64,000 nt of DNA. Source: Rosa chinensis. Its lineage: Eukaryota; Streptophyta; Magnoliopsida; Rosales; Rosaceae. The stretch spans positions 75,463,824-75,527,823 of the forward strand of contig NC_037092.1 in the NCBI RefSeq assembly GCF_002994745.2, given 5' to 3'. A model generated the notes under the pieces. It had not been told where the DNA came from, made no database searches, and saw only the letters and a program-made list of their open reading frames with translations. Numbering within the stretch: the first letter of the stretch is position 1; each line of letters begins with the position of its first letter. Shown here piece by piece: positions 12,056 through 22,228 of the stretch. The translations under genes and the position numbers were made by a program.

Positions 12056-13990
12056 CTACTGTGCCAATTCAGAGGCTGTCACCCCTGTAGGGCGGCCCTT
12101 GTTATCGATGCCACTAACCTGTAATGGAGTAATTGGCTCCAAATAGTATCTGGCATCTACGTAATTTGCAGAAACGAGGAATAGATGAGGATCAACTTTA
12201 ATTACTTCTGCTTTATCAGTTACCCTGTTCCGTACGATTAGTTCCTGGTGGAGAGTTGATGGAACGCAGTAGCTCCTGTGGATCCAATCTCGACCTAGGA
12301 TAGCATTGTAGGCAGCATAATAATCGGTGACAAAGAAGGCATACATTCCCTCTACAGGGCCAACCTTGATGCGTAGGAACAGCACGCCCAATGTCTTTGT
12401 TACGATCCCCTCGAAGTTCTTTAGAGTGAGAGAGGTAGACTGGATCTTCTCTTTCTTGATTCCAAGCAACTGCATGGTTCTTGTAGTAATGACATTAACC
12501 GCGGCTCCAGTATCAACCATGATCTTACTGACCTTGGTGCCATCAATCTCTGCCGTTATATATAGAGGTCGCATGTGTTGAACCATAGCAGGTGTAGGCC
12601 TTGTAAAGCTCATGAAGAATTCTTTACTGTTAGCGTCCTCTATTTCAAGGAATACAGCCTCTTCTAGAGGTGTTGTTGCTGCTGAAGTGATTCGCAAGGG
12701 CTGTTCACTACTCTCTTTAGTTTCTACACATTCCTGCGTGGCAACTGACAATGCATATTTTGCAGGGAGAACGTAAACCATGTTACAGGATGCGTCGACC
12801 GCATCTATGTCATCCATGTCCGCGACCAGGTCGAGTTTGGGCTCATCTACTGGGATCTCGGTGTTGAAGTGTTCGGCCAGCGAGACTACCAACGACTCTT
12901 CTGTAAGACCCTTTACCTCAACTTGGTCGTGCTTCTGTGTCGCGGCGACCTGCTTTGGTAAGGCTAACGATTGTTCCCCTGTCGTGCTTTCCTTTGGGGG
13001 CGTGATCACTATACTTTAGACTTTTTTAGGTCTCCACTGTAAAACCCCCGCCGCATGGTCCTTGCCCCCCAGTCTCTCAAAAACTGAGGGTTTACTTTCT
13101 GGTTCCACATGAAACAACCTGCGCCTGACAACTGGCCACCTAGTTGGCGAGCTTTCGTCCCTAGCTGGAGGAGGCGTCCTTTCCTTTGTGATCCTACATA
13201 AGACACTAGGCTTAGAAGACTTCGAGCGCGCCTGCTTTTGAAAAACACGAGGAGCCATCAATGGCTTAGCAGCTAATGCCTCCATCTCCCTTTGGTATTG
13301 CTTGGGAGATTTGACTAACTGTGAGGGTTTAATCAGGTCTTGACCAAGAGCCTCAAATGTTTTCCTAGCCTCTCCAAACCTGCGCTGCAGCTTTCTTTTC
13401 TTGGAAGGGCTAATTTCCACTGCCTTTCCTCTCTCTTTGGTGTACCATTTGCCTTCCTTAATGGAGGATGATGAAGCAGGTGGAATGTACTGTTTGGTGA
13501 GGACATCTTTGTGTTCGTCCTTAGCTCTCCTATCTCGTTCTTGTTTGGTCATAGCCGCTCTCAGTTTTCTAAACAAGCTTGAGTCCTTTGGAGATGGCAG
13601 AGACTCCATATTGTTTCTGGCTTTAGGGCTCGACGGCTGGTAATTTCTCGATGGCGAGGCCCATTTGATTGGCGGGAAAGAGCCAAAACGAAATGTCTGC
13701 TCAACCTCTTCATGGGACACTTGGATGCCACATTTCTCTTTACATAGCAAACATAAGACCACTGGTGAGGCGTCGCTGACAGATCTGGCCTTCCTCTTTT
13801 TTGAGGCCTCGTCCTGGCTTTCTTCTTCTTTTCCTTTTCCTTTTCCTTTTCCTTTTCCTTTTGTAGTCAAGTCTAGAGTCAATTTCCTCTGGTTTGGTTT
13901 GGTCCAGGTCACATCGACCATATTGACCCCGGTTTCAGGAAAAGGGTTCAGGTCTACGAGCGCTGCCGCAGTCGCCGGTGCTTCTACCTG
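12056..13990 (-). pseudogene. Gypsy I gag C-terminus, linker and aspartic protease
   Basis: In the same frame as gag. From 13921 leftwards there is a Lys-rich linker with an encoded (KG)n run built on a 6-bp microsatellite (about 13826-13862), many basic stretches, a stop at 13016, and then the retropepsin-like protease. The protease has the catalytic motif KIMVDTGAAVNVI (about 12515-12475) and the later ILGRDW block near 12290. The frame closes with TAG at 12056. About 80-110 bases further on, RT coding resumes in another frame, so protease and pol are separated by a frameshift. Confidence 0.88.
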
Positions 13991-14014
13991 TAAACTACCA
14001 TTATTGAGCCATAC

Positions 14015-16231
14015 CTAAATCTGGTCCTTCAACTTCACACAATCAACTATGTTATGATTCCACAGGTTGTGGAATTTGCAATATTTCTTTCCTTTCAGCT
14101 GATCTGGGCGAGGAAAAGGGCCAAAATCTGTTTTCACCATCTTCGCGACGATCATTTCATCTGATATCTCATGTGCTTTGTTGGCGTCATATGTATACGT
14201 TGCGAACTTAGGTTTGGTGAAGGCCACCGATTTGAGTTTGATGGGCTCTTTAAATATCTTCAATTGCTTGAGGGCTGAGATCTTCTTGCTAGTCAGTTCA
14301 AACGCGGAGACATCATTCTCATCCTCCTCGTCCTCGTCTTGAAACAACTCTTCCCCTTGGTGGTGGTAGTAAGGATCATAAGTAGATGGTTGGTAGCTCA
14401 ATGCCGCCACTGTACGGTGTTTTCCTGGCACATACGTTCCCTTGGACGCATTCTTTCTGGAATCAGTTTCCCTGAGGAGATGCTCAAAGCTTGCCACATC
14501 TGTGATGAGTTCTCCCATGGATTGGATCATGCTGCCATGCTGCTTCTTCCGCTGGCGTGGTTCCAAGCCTTTGATGGCCAACTTGACTAATTCTTTCTTA
14601 GGGAGAATCAAACTCAGCTTGGCCTTCTGGATCTGGAAGCGTTGGAGATACGTGACAACAGACTAGGTAGGCTGCTGGGCCATTTGAGTGAGAGAGGCCA
14701 AATCAACCTCAGGCTTAATAGCTCCAAAAGTCTCTCGGAAGAGCTTTTCCATTGCTGGCCAATCAGCCACTGATCCCGAGCGTAGTTTAGAAAACCACCT
14801 GAAAGCTGCACCAGATAAAGAGGTGCCAAAGATCCTACATTTGAGGATGTCATCATTCTGATACTGGCCGCAGCATTGTACCCTAAACCTGGCCAGATGA
14901 GTCGCCGCATTCTTAGTATCTTCCCCAGAAAAGGTAGAGAATATAATGTTCTTGTAGCCTCTGGGAAAAGGTGCAAGCATTATATGCGGTGGGAAAGGTC
15001 CCGCATAGACTCTATCAAGTTGGGCACTAGGGTTAACCTCTTCGCGCCTCACATATTCTGGTCCAGGAGGAGGAGGTATCGCCATAGTTTAGCGAGCAGC
15101 TTGCACAAGGATAGCTTGGCTAACAGTCGCCGTCCCTTCCCAGAGACGAATGGTCTGGGGGATGTTAGGCTGCTGAAGAGTCATCGTCGACGCGGTCACA
15201 TCCTTTACCAAAGCCGTTATCTTGACCGGGTTGCCAGTTTGGTCAATACCATAGTAATTTCCTGGAAGCTCTTGATACACATTCTCTGCCCCATCGATGC
15301 CATGTTGAGCAAATACAACAGGATCGGCAGGAATTCCTTCACCGGTTATCTGAACCTTATTCTTTTGCGGAGCCAGTGGAGTGGTCTTGGTACCACCAAT
15401 TACCAAGGCTTTTTCCTTACTCTTTGTTGACGCGGCAGTAGCCGTTGTAGCAGGTGTGGCCGTGCTGCTGCTACCCTTTTCTCGGGCATTAGGATGTATG
15501 TATTTTCCAGAGCCTGAAGTTTGACCAAGCGATCTGAGGATAGCATTAGGATCTCCCAGAGCCTTATTCAGAACTTCCTTAGCTTGGTTCAGCTCGACTC
15601 TCTGCATGGCGACCTCTGTCGCGAGGTTAGAACCATCCTTGCGAAGACCTGCCAACTCTGATGCAGTTTGCTTGGCTTGGTCCTCGATGGAATCCATGAC
15701 TTCCTGTTGTCGCTTACTCTGCTCATCCGCAATACTCCTGGCCTGAGCCTTTACTGCCTTCTCTGATTACGAGATTTGTCACTTAGTATCCTCAGCACTT
15801 TGGGCAATGCGCTTGTCCAGTTCACGTATGAGTTGGTCTATCCTCGCGATTTCCCTATCGAAATCAGTAGCCACCTTTTTACGATACTCCTCGTGATTCT
15901 CCATGATGATCGCGAGCCGTTCTTCGAAAGTTGCTCCTTCTGGGATAGGCTTTGGAACGAAATTCTCTGTTTACGTACTTACTACAGCACTAGAGACAAC
16001 AGTAGCAGTGACATTCTGGCCCTCAGCAGAGAGCGAGTGATTTTCTCCCTGTTCAGTTGACATGTCTGATGACTGGAGAGAGCGAGAAAACCTTTGAGTC
16101 ACTTGTTCTTCAGAAAGACCACGACAGTCCGTACGAGAGTGCGGTCTGTAACTTGAGGTCTTGTGTTTAGGGCAGTTTACGTAAACCTTTTGGTAGGGGT
16201 TTGCCCTTGACTTCCCAATGGTTACGTTCAT
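14015..16231 (-). pseudogene. Gypsy I gag
   Basis: The start ATG at 16231 follows the 5' LTR and primer site by about 40 bases. A single frame runs to 14015 but is interrupted at 15971 (TAA), 15781 (TGA), 15769 (TAA), 15089 (TAA) and 14663 (TAG). Domains in order: a coiled-coil-like N-terminal part (about 15900-15500), a Ser/Thr/Ala-rich linker, the retrotransposon gag core (about 15000-14450, including MLAPFPRGYKNI and AATHLARF), an acidic patch, and a CCHC-like motif CKFHNLWNHNIVDC near 14070. The gag protein would form the virus-like particle in the cytoplasm. All five stops can be read as C-to-T changes on the coding strand (TGA from CGA). Confidence 0.9.
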
Positions 16232-16249
16232 GAAGAAACACTATGCACA

Positions 16250-16271
16250 GGTCCCACTAGGCGTGCCAAAA
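16250..16271 (-). other. Gypsy I primer binding site
   Basis: Directly inside the 5' LTR the minus strand reads TTTTGGCACGCCTAGTGGGA. Its pattern (TTGGC-x-CG...GTGGGA) resembles the gypsy II primer site TTGGCGCCGTCTGTGGGAA. The priming tRNA was not identified. Confidence 0.65.
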
Positions 16272-17025
16272 TGTTTGGCTCCAAAACCAGTTGGCTTGTA
16301 AACTGTCTCTTTTGAGGGTGTGTGCAGGTGTGCCAGCACTGTGGGGTGCAGTCGTCGGGGCATCCCTTGACCTGACTTCTGGAATCAAGAGTTGTCGACG
16401 AGGAGAGCCCCAACCTCATCACAAGGCTCTTTTCCTTGCCTTTCAAAAAAGGACTTCTTTGCCTTACGCGGGTAAGGGCTTTGGTTGTGGTCTCTTTGCG
16501 TTCACCGAATCGATACTTAGTATTGTAGACTAAGCAGAGCAATCACTGGGAAGTTGTGAGAAAGCACAGGGTTTGCTAAAGCGTGACTTTAGCTTCGCTG
16601 GGTTGCGAGGGCCTTGCCCTTGCTTCGCTGGTAGTATCGGTGGTAGTAGCACTAACAGTCGGCTCTTGGGGAGACTAAGACTAGAAGTACGGTCGCCGAG
16701 TTTCAATGAGGTTGAAGGTTTGCTTCGAGGAGGCTTGATAATTTGTGCGATTAGTTGAGTTAAGAGTTGTCCTTTCTTTCTCCTTGAAACCTGGTATTTA
16801 TACCTTAGGATTTTGACTGTTTCTTACCATAGAAGGATTATTAGTTGAAGTTTCCTATTCAACCTTTGCTACTGGACTCCTATAAGGGCTCGTTTCCCTT
16901 ATAGATTTTGGACTTAGTGAAGCTGTAACCCAAACCCAAGTAGACTTTATTTTTGGGCCGCAGGTATCGGCCTGTTCTGCTAAACCCACTAAGGATCTTG
17001 CCAAAAATACTTTTGGGCTCAAACA
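16272..17025 (-). repeat. Gypsy I 5' LTR
   Basis: 754 bp, the same length as the partner at 2720-3473, with about 7% differences by eye, mostly transitions. It ends at CAAACA followed by the target duplication ACTGT (17026-17030) and then copia A integrase. Confidence 0.95.
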
Positions 17026-18797
17026 ACTGTCGATTCTTCCTTTCTGCCAATCCATTTTGTTGAGGAGTATAGGAGTTGAAAGTCTGATGTTGAATTCCAT
17101 GGGATTGCATAAACTCCTACATAGGGCCATTAACATACTCACCACCATTGTCAGATTGAAAAACACGAATAGACTGATGGTACTGTGTGGACACCATTTT
17201 ATGAAAATCTTGGAACATGTAACACACATCACTCTTGTTCTTTAATAGAGATACCCAAGTCATACGAGTGCAATCATCAATAAAAGTCACAGAATACCGA
17301 GCTCCAGAAAAAGAAGGGATCTTGGCAGGACCCCAGACATCCGAATGAATCTTCATAAAAGGAATGGGACTTTTATTAAGACTAGGTGAATACGAAATTC
17401 TATGACTCTTAGCCAGTTCACATGCATCGCGACGAAAATCTAAATCACTGACAACCGAAAACAAATGAGGTTGTAGTTTCTTAAGATAACTAAAAGATAG
17501 ATGACCCAAACGGCGATGCCATAACCACACTATTTCCTTAGCATTCTCCACTGTATTGACCTGATTCACTTGTTCTAACAACTGTTGCTCTCCGTTCTCT
17601 GTCAAATCCAAGTAGTAGAGTTTCCCCCTTCTAACACCATAACCAAGAATCCGCCGAGTCAGAATGTCCTGAAACACGCAGAAAGAGGGATAAAGGTCAC
17701 AATACATGCTAGTGCTAGAATAATTTGGCCAACAGATAAGAGATTATATGCCAAAGAGGGAACAACCAACACAGAATCAAGGGTTAATGTATCAGATAAG
17801 ACAACAGAACCTTTTCCGTAACTTGAGTGGGAGTACCTTTAGCAGTAGAAACAATATTTTGAGAAGAGGGTTTTAGTTTTTCTAAGAGACTAGGATCATT
17901 AATCATATGGTCAGATGCACCTGTATCAATTATCGAAGAACTATTCATAGACACCTTACCCTTCATACCTGACTGGGCTACATTAGCGGAGGCATTAGAT
18001 GGTTGTGTTTCCTCTGTAGTAGCCACGGTAGCTTTTCCAGGGTTCTTTCGCTGTTTCTTATTGAGATCCCACCAATCAGGGTAGCCAATCACTTCATAGC
18101 ACCGTTGCTTGCTATGACCCAAATCTTCACAGACCAGACACTTTGTATTTGCATATGGGTTTGCTTTACCAGGAGGGCGACGTTGTGGAGAAGTTGAGAA
18201 TCCTGAGGAAGGACCATCTGAATCGAGTCTACTCAGGAACATATGAACTCGCATTCGTGCCATAGCATTGGTCTCTTGAACAACTGCAGCCACTGTGTTA
18301 TTTTAAGAGGCCATACGCTAATCAATTTCCTGAAACATTCCCACCAATTCATTGTAGTAGGTAGGAAGAGTCTGGCCATTCTGTTTTGCACCAAAGCACT
18401 TCTTATTTAATTCAAAAATCCCGGTTTCATTAGAATCATCATAAAAAGTCTTCTCAATAGCTTCCCACACATCTTTGGCTGTCGGGAGTCGGATATACCG
18501 ATTCATGAGTGATGGCTTCATAGAATCAATTAACCAACTCTTCACTTTTTCATTCTCTGTGGTCCAAATTTCAAATTCAGCAGAATCTACATTTGGTGCA
18601 GCTTTAGCTCCAGTGAGGTAGCCAACCTTTCCTCGTGCTCCAATCCTCATCTTCATAAAAGGTGCCCATATGGTGTAGTTGGATTCATTCAAGGCAACGC
18701 CAGTTGGAAACGCTGAGTTATCTTGAGCTGTGTTATGATAATGATTGATGATTGGTGGCATGTTGTGGAGTGCGAGAGTGGCAGCATCATCCTCCAT
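17026..18797 (-). pseudogene. Copia A gag, protease and N-terminal integrase
   Basis: ATG at 18797 opens gag, with a typical copia gag N-terminus (LNESNYTIWAPFMKMRIGA). A CCHC knuckle CLVCEDLGHSKQRC lies near 18130, the protease motif SIIDTGASDHM near 17930, the GAG-pre-integrase block (LWHRRLGHLSF) near 17510, and the integrase core start (DVWGPAKIPSF, FIDDCTRMTWV, FQSDNGGEYV) at 17350-17130. Stops at 18318 (TAG), near 18303 (TAA) and 17117 (TAG) are C-to-T type. At least one frameshift separates protease from integrase (17790-17700). The piece stops at 17026, where gypsy I entered. Confidence 0.92.
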
Positions 18798-19134
18798 TTA
18801 GCAGAAAAGAGAAACTTGCACGTGACAAGCAAAAGTAGCAGCAGAACTTGTTGGCTAGGATGGCTACAGCTTGGCTTGTTGGCTGCAACAGAATTGTCAG
18901 TGGGACATGACCAAACAATAGTGCAGCAGGAGTCTTGTCGGCTGGTGTTCAATCAAACAAAAAAGTGCCCAGCAACTTTTAATTAAACAAGGGGGTACGA
19001 CACCTTTTAATTAAACAAAAGGTGTGGCAATTGATGGTGACCTTCAAGACTTATTTCGAACTTCAAGGTTTGGGTGTCTTTCGGCTTTCGATTTCGGGTT
19101 TCAAAGTATAGTGCAAGTTCACATGATTGAACCT

Positions 19135-19146
19135 GCTCTGATACCA
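19135..19146 (-). other. Copia A primer binding site (tRNA-iMet type)
   Basis: The plus strand reads GCTCTGATACCA, the complement of TGGTATCAGAGC. That is the standard plant copia primer site matching the 3' end of initiator methionine tRNA. It lies between the LTR and gag, as expected. Confidence 0.9.
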
Positions 19147-19147
19147 A

Positions 19148-19328
19148 GTAGAAAATAAGAATTCGGTGTTTGTTTGTTATGCTTCAATACTATTCATCTC
19201 CAAAAATAGGAGGTATATAAAGAGATATAAGAGTAGTCCTAATAGAAAAAGATCTCCTATAATTATACAGAAAACCTGTCTGTAATCTACATCTACAAGG
19301 AAACTAAATATTTACAGAATATTCTACA
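19148..19328 (-). repeat. Copia A 5' LTR (short, about 180 bp)
   Basis: On the minus strand it starts TGTAGAATATT, contains a TATA box (TTTATATACC) and ends around TTATTTTCTA next to the primer site. The terminal CA is lost or mutated, so the inner end is uncertain by a few bases. The partner LTR lies outside the window. Confidence 0.7.
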
Positions 19329-19747
19329 CATGGGATGCATTGATGATCAGCGAAACACCGTGACATCGGTGCTTCTGAATCTGAAGAAGAGTTACACTCT
19401 TTTTGTACAATGTCAAGAATACAAGGTGGGTTATTTCCAAACTATGTCTCTCGTTGTTCATATTCGAAAACCAAATTTGCTAGCCTGTGCGCTACTTGAT
19501 TGCAGGAAAGAGGAGCAAAAGTAATTTGGACACCCAGCATTAGTGCGCATGGCAACTTGAATATCATGAACTAGACCACTTAGCTCAGCCACATTCGAAA
19601 CAATACCTGTGATGTCATTGACAGCTTGCTAACAATCAGTTTCAATTGTGACTTGCTGAAGCTACATCTGTTTAACAAAGTCTAAACCTTCCCTAATTGT
19701 CGGTAGTTCAACATGCTGTGCAGAATAGACATAATGCACATGTTGTA

Positions 19748-20347
19748 TAAGGGTGTAAATGAGCCGAGTTGGAGAGAATACCAAGGTGATCATGTTCGAC
19801 TCATTTGCTTTTTATCGAGCTCGAATTTTTTTTTCATGTTCGGCTCGACTTGATTTATTAGACGAGCTCGAGCTTGAATAAGATTGACTTGACTCATTTG
19901 ACTTTAAATTTAAAAAATAAAAAAGGAAGAAAGAAAATTTAAAATAATAATCCAAATTTGACTTTATTGAAATATATTTTACTTAAATTCTCTTTTTTTT
20001 TTTTTTTTGAGATGATTTTACTTAAATTCTCAGATTGTCTTCTAATTGAAATAAAGGTAATAAAAAGAATTAAAAATTTGAGATTAGAAAAATTATATTT
20101 TTATTTATACTATAAATTTTCATGATCGAGTCGAGCTTTAACAATCTCAAGCTACTCATGAAAAAACGAGCTACTCACGAGTTAGACGAGCCAAATATAT
20201 CATTGTTCAAGCTCAGCTTGTTTTTTTGTCTAGCTTAATATTGAGCTCAAGTTCGGCTCATTTATCTTACAAATATGAGCCGAACGAGCTAAAATCGAAC
20301 TGAATACGAGTTGAACATGCGCTGTATCGAACCTATTTACAGCCCTA
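19748..20347. mobile_element. hAT-like MITE (600 bp)
   Basis: Terminal inverted repeats TAAGGGTGTAAAT and (right end, complemented) TAGGGCTGTAAAT match at 11 of 13 bases. They are flanked by perfect 8-bp duplications ATGTTGTA (19740-19747 and 20348-20355), the length typical of hAT. The interior is AT-rich with repeated GAGCTCGA-type words and no coding frame. It sits inside the RNase H remnant, and a poly(T) micro-insertion is nested in it at 19993-20014. Confidence 0.82.
19976..20031. repeat. Poly(T)-GAGA micro-insertion 1 with 17-bp target duplication
   Basis: The 17-bp word ATTTTACTTAAATTCTC occurs at 19976-19992 and again at 20015-20031. The 22 bases between are T(16) followed by GAGATG. 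Perfect long direct repeats around a poly(T) stub are the footprint of target-primed reverse transcription. Confidence 0.8.
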
Positions 20348-20480
20348 ATGTTGTAAGAACGCTGCGTGAAAGTTGAAACTGCCCTTCACAGTTTATTATA
20401 ACCCCTCCAACACCTCCTTTTGGCAAATGTGACACATATGCTCCATCGGAAACCAAACGGTGCTTGCGCAGAGGCACTAA

Positions 20481-21019
20481 TAAATCGGCAGTCGAAAGAA
20501 ATAATTGACAAATTTACTGGAGATATGTTTTCATTGTTTTGGGTTTGGCTTGGGGTCAGTCTTGGTGTCGACGTTGGTTTGTAGGGATAGAATGACATAT
20601 TTTGTAATTTTCATTTCTGTTGATGACATATCTTTAATCGGTAGATAGACTAATATCATATGATATGACCAACTCACCAAGATTAACCATTTGATCTCTG
20701 CATATGTCACTTTATCTCAAAATGGGAAAATAAATTTTCACTGATAAACTCGTGTGGGTTAAATCGTAGACAGGATTTCAAATACAGTGATTCTACTCAT
20801 ACTCTGATGCCTGATGGTATTTGGACCTCCTTCAGTTATATGATGATTAGTCTTCTACCAAAAAATAGCAGTTTTTGTTCCATCAAAACATAACGAAACA
20901 ACGCTCAAAGCGAGCAGCGGTTTTTGTTGGATTGGCAAAGCTCTCACTCGTCTAGGAAATCAGTTAGAGGTTTCAGCATTGTTCTTCCCAACAAAGCACT
21001 TGTTGAATCGAGTCTGACG
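20481..21019 (+). promoter_or_regulatory. Intergenic region and probable 5' region of the PPR gene
   Basis: About 540 bp of AT-rich DNA without coding signal. No confident TATA box or motif was identified. An in-frame TTG-started extension (20924) precedes the chosen ATG and is regarded as 5' UTR. Confidence 0.4.
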
Positions 21020-22228
21020 ATGACGCGCAGAATGTCGTATTGCAGCGTCAACAGCACTAGAGGTATACTTTCTTCCCTTCGCTCTACTGCTCGTGTTGCT
21101 TCCATCTACAATTTCATGGCTTTGTTTCATTCTCATTCCTCAAACCCAACCACACCTACAGAAACCCATTTAGAGAGGCTTGTGAGAAAACCTCCCTTAC
21201 AGGAGTTCAAGCCAAGAGTGAGTAATGTTGAGGATGCCGTGAAGGTGTTCGATGAAATGCTTCAAAAGCGTCCTCTGCCTTCTTCGGTTATCCCTTTCAA
21301 TCAAATCTCCACCTTCAATGTCTTGGTTGATGCACTTTGTAAGGAGGGTATGGTCGTAGAAGCCAAAAGTGTGGTTGAGATGATGATTCAAAGAGGAACT
21401 GAACCTGACACTATTACATACAGTTCCCTTATGGTTGGTTACTGTTTGCGAGAAGAGATGGAGGAGGCAAAAAATGTTTTTGATCTAATGGTTAGCAAGG
21501 GCTCCATGGTTAATGTTCGGAGTTGTAACATATTGATAAACGGGTATTGTAAGCACAAAAAGATTGATGAGGCCAATAAGGTTTTTCAGGAAAGGCTTCC
21601 AATGGAACTTGTTCCCGATACCATTACTTATAACACTCTTATCGATGGTTTTTACAAAGCAGGGAGAATACAAGAGGCAGAAAATTTGTTGTCTGAGATG
21701 CAAGGTCGCGGCCAACTTCCAGATCTTCAAACTTATAATATTATACTTGATGGCCTGTGTAATAACCAACAACTTTCTACAGCACTAGAATTGCTTAGAG
21801 AGAGAGAAGGCAGCAAGTTGGAACTAGATATTGTAGCTTACAATATTATCATTGAAGGTTTGTGCAAAGCTGGGAAAATGGATTCTGCAACAGAGGTCTT
21901 CTCTGGTTTGTCATCAAAAGTAGTTCAGCCTAATGTGAGGACATACAATATTATGATTTATGGATTTTGTAAAGGATGCTTATTACGTGAAGCAGAAGAT
22001 CTGCTTAGAGGAATGGAAAAGAAAGGCTGTTCTCCTAATGGCTGGACATATAACACAATTATCCGAGGGTTGATCAATAACAATGAGACATCATGGGCTA
22101 TGGGACTAATTCAAGAAATGGTTGAGAAGGGTTTCTCTGCAGATGCATCAACTATGGAATTGATAATTGGTTTATTGTCTAAGGATATAGTAGATCCTGC
22201 TTTGTTGCTGTTGTTAAAAGATTCATGA
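21020..22228 (+). CDS. P-class pentatricopeptide repeat protein, short RFL-type
   Basis: Intronless ORF of 402 residues from ATG 21020 to TGA. The N-terminus is basic, Ser-rich and has no acidic residues for about 45 residues, consistent with a mitochondrial presequence. About eight clear 35-residue P-type PPR motifs follow from residue 98 (TFNVLVDALCKEG, TYSSLMVGYC, SCNILINGYC, TYNTLIDGFY, TYNIILDGLC, AYNIIIEGLC, TYNIMIYGFC, TYNTIIRGLI), then the STMELIIGLLSKD tail characteristic of restorer-of-fertility-like PPRs. Such proteins bind specific organelle RNAs. Family members usually have 12-18 repeats. Here the N-terminal VIPFN block (about residue 94) runs straight into a repeat that normally sits mid-array, suggesting an in-frame internal deletion. 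It could be functional with an altered target or a relic. It has no spliced neighbour and stands alone. Confidence 0.9.
   Translation: MTRRMSYCSVNSTRGILSSLRSTARVASIYNFMALFHSHSSNPTTPTETHLERLVRKPPLQEFKPRVSNVEDAVKVFDEMLQKRPLPSSVIPFNQISTFNVLVDALCKEGMVVEAKSVVEMMIQRGTEPDTITYSSLMVGYCLREEMEEAKNVFDLMVSKGSMVNVRSCNILINGYCKHKKIDEANKVFQERLPMELVPDTITYNTLIDGFYKAGRIQEAENLLSEMQGRGQLPDLQTYNIILDGLCNNQQLSTALELLREREGSKLELDIVAYNIIIEGLCKAGKMDSATEVFSGLSSKVVQPNVRTYNIMIYGFCKGCLLREAEDLLRGMEKKGCSPNGWTYNTIIRGLINNNETSWAMGLIQEMVEKGFSADASTMELIIGLLSKDIVDPALLLLLKDS

Larger units (their letters stand above)
2720..17025 (-). mobile_element. Gypsy I: Tat-type Ty3/gypsy retrotransposon with antisense PMD gene
   Basis: A 14.3-kb element bounded by TGTTTGG...CAAACA and by perfect 5-bp duplications ACTGT (2715-2719 and 17026-17030). 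Two 754-bp LTRs differ at roughly 56 positions by eye (about 7%). Order on the minus strand: 5' LTR (16272-17025), primer site, gag, protease, RT, RNase H, a second archaeal-type RNase H, integrase, then a spacer, an oppositely oriented PMD gene, a polypurine tract and the 3' LTR (2720-3473). Dual RNase H domains and an extra antisense ORF are hallmarks known for the Tat lineage. gag and protease share one frame with several stops; pol is in another frame. An apparent foreign LTR lies within the spacer (7053-8207). The element is not autonomous. Confidence 0.93.
1..19328 (-). mobile_element. Copia A: Ty1/copia retrotransposon, split by two insertions and cut by the window edge
   Basis: The remains of one minus-strand copia element are visible in three blocks: 17026-19328, 2531-2719 and 1-23. 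Coding continuity across both insertions is direct. The integrase frame stops at 17026 after the motif GLAERKNRQ, resumes at 2719 with LLEVV, breaks again at 2531 after NLEPR and continues at 23 with VFGCVA. The 5' LTR (19148-19328) and a tRNA-iMet-type primer site (19135-19146) are at the right. RT, RNase H and the 3' LTR lie beyond position 1. The element is the oldest layer on this side because gypsy I and a solo LTR inserted into it. Its frames carry several stops and frameshifts, so it is dead. Confidence 0.9.
19440..20480 (-). pseudogene. RNase H-like (RVT_3/LINE-type) remnant split by a MITE
   Basis: Two minus-strand blocks flank the MITE at 19748-20347. The right block contains SDGAYVSHLPKGGVGGVI (about 20460-20400), the start of an RNase H domain with its first Asp. 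The left block contains REGLDFVKQM and TIETDCQQAV-like residues (one stop) and ends with a CNQVAHRLANLVFEYE-type C-terminus in another frame near 19490-19450. This order (DG-A-Y, ETD, VAH-LA) is that of the RNase H domains found in plant LINEs and related host ORFs. No RT is next to it, so it is a decayed fragment. Confidence 0.7.

Noticed and set aside
13826..13862. Possible low-complexity regulatory tract (ttttcc)n
   Set aside because: It is in frame in gypsy I and encodes the Lys-Gly linker between gag and protease; an ordinary coding microsatellite.
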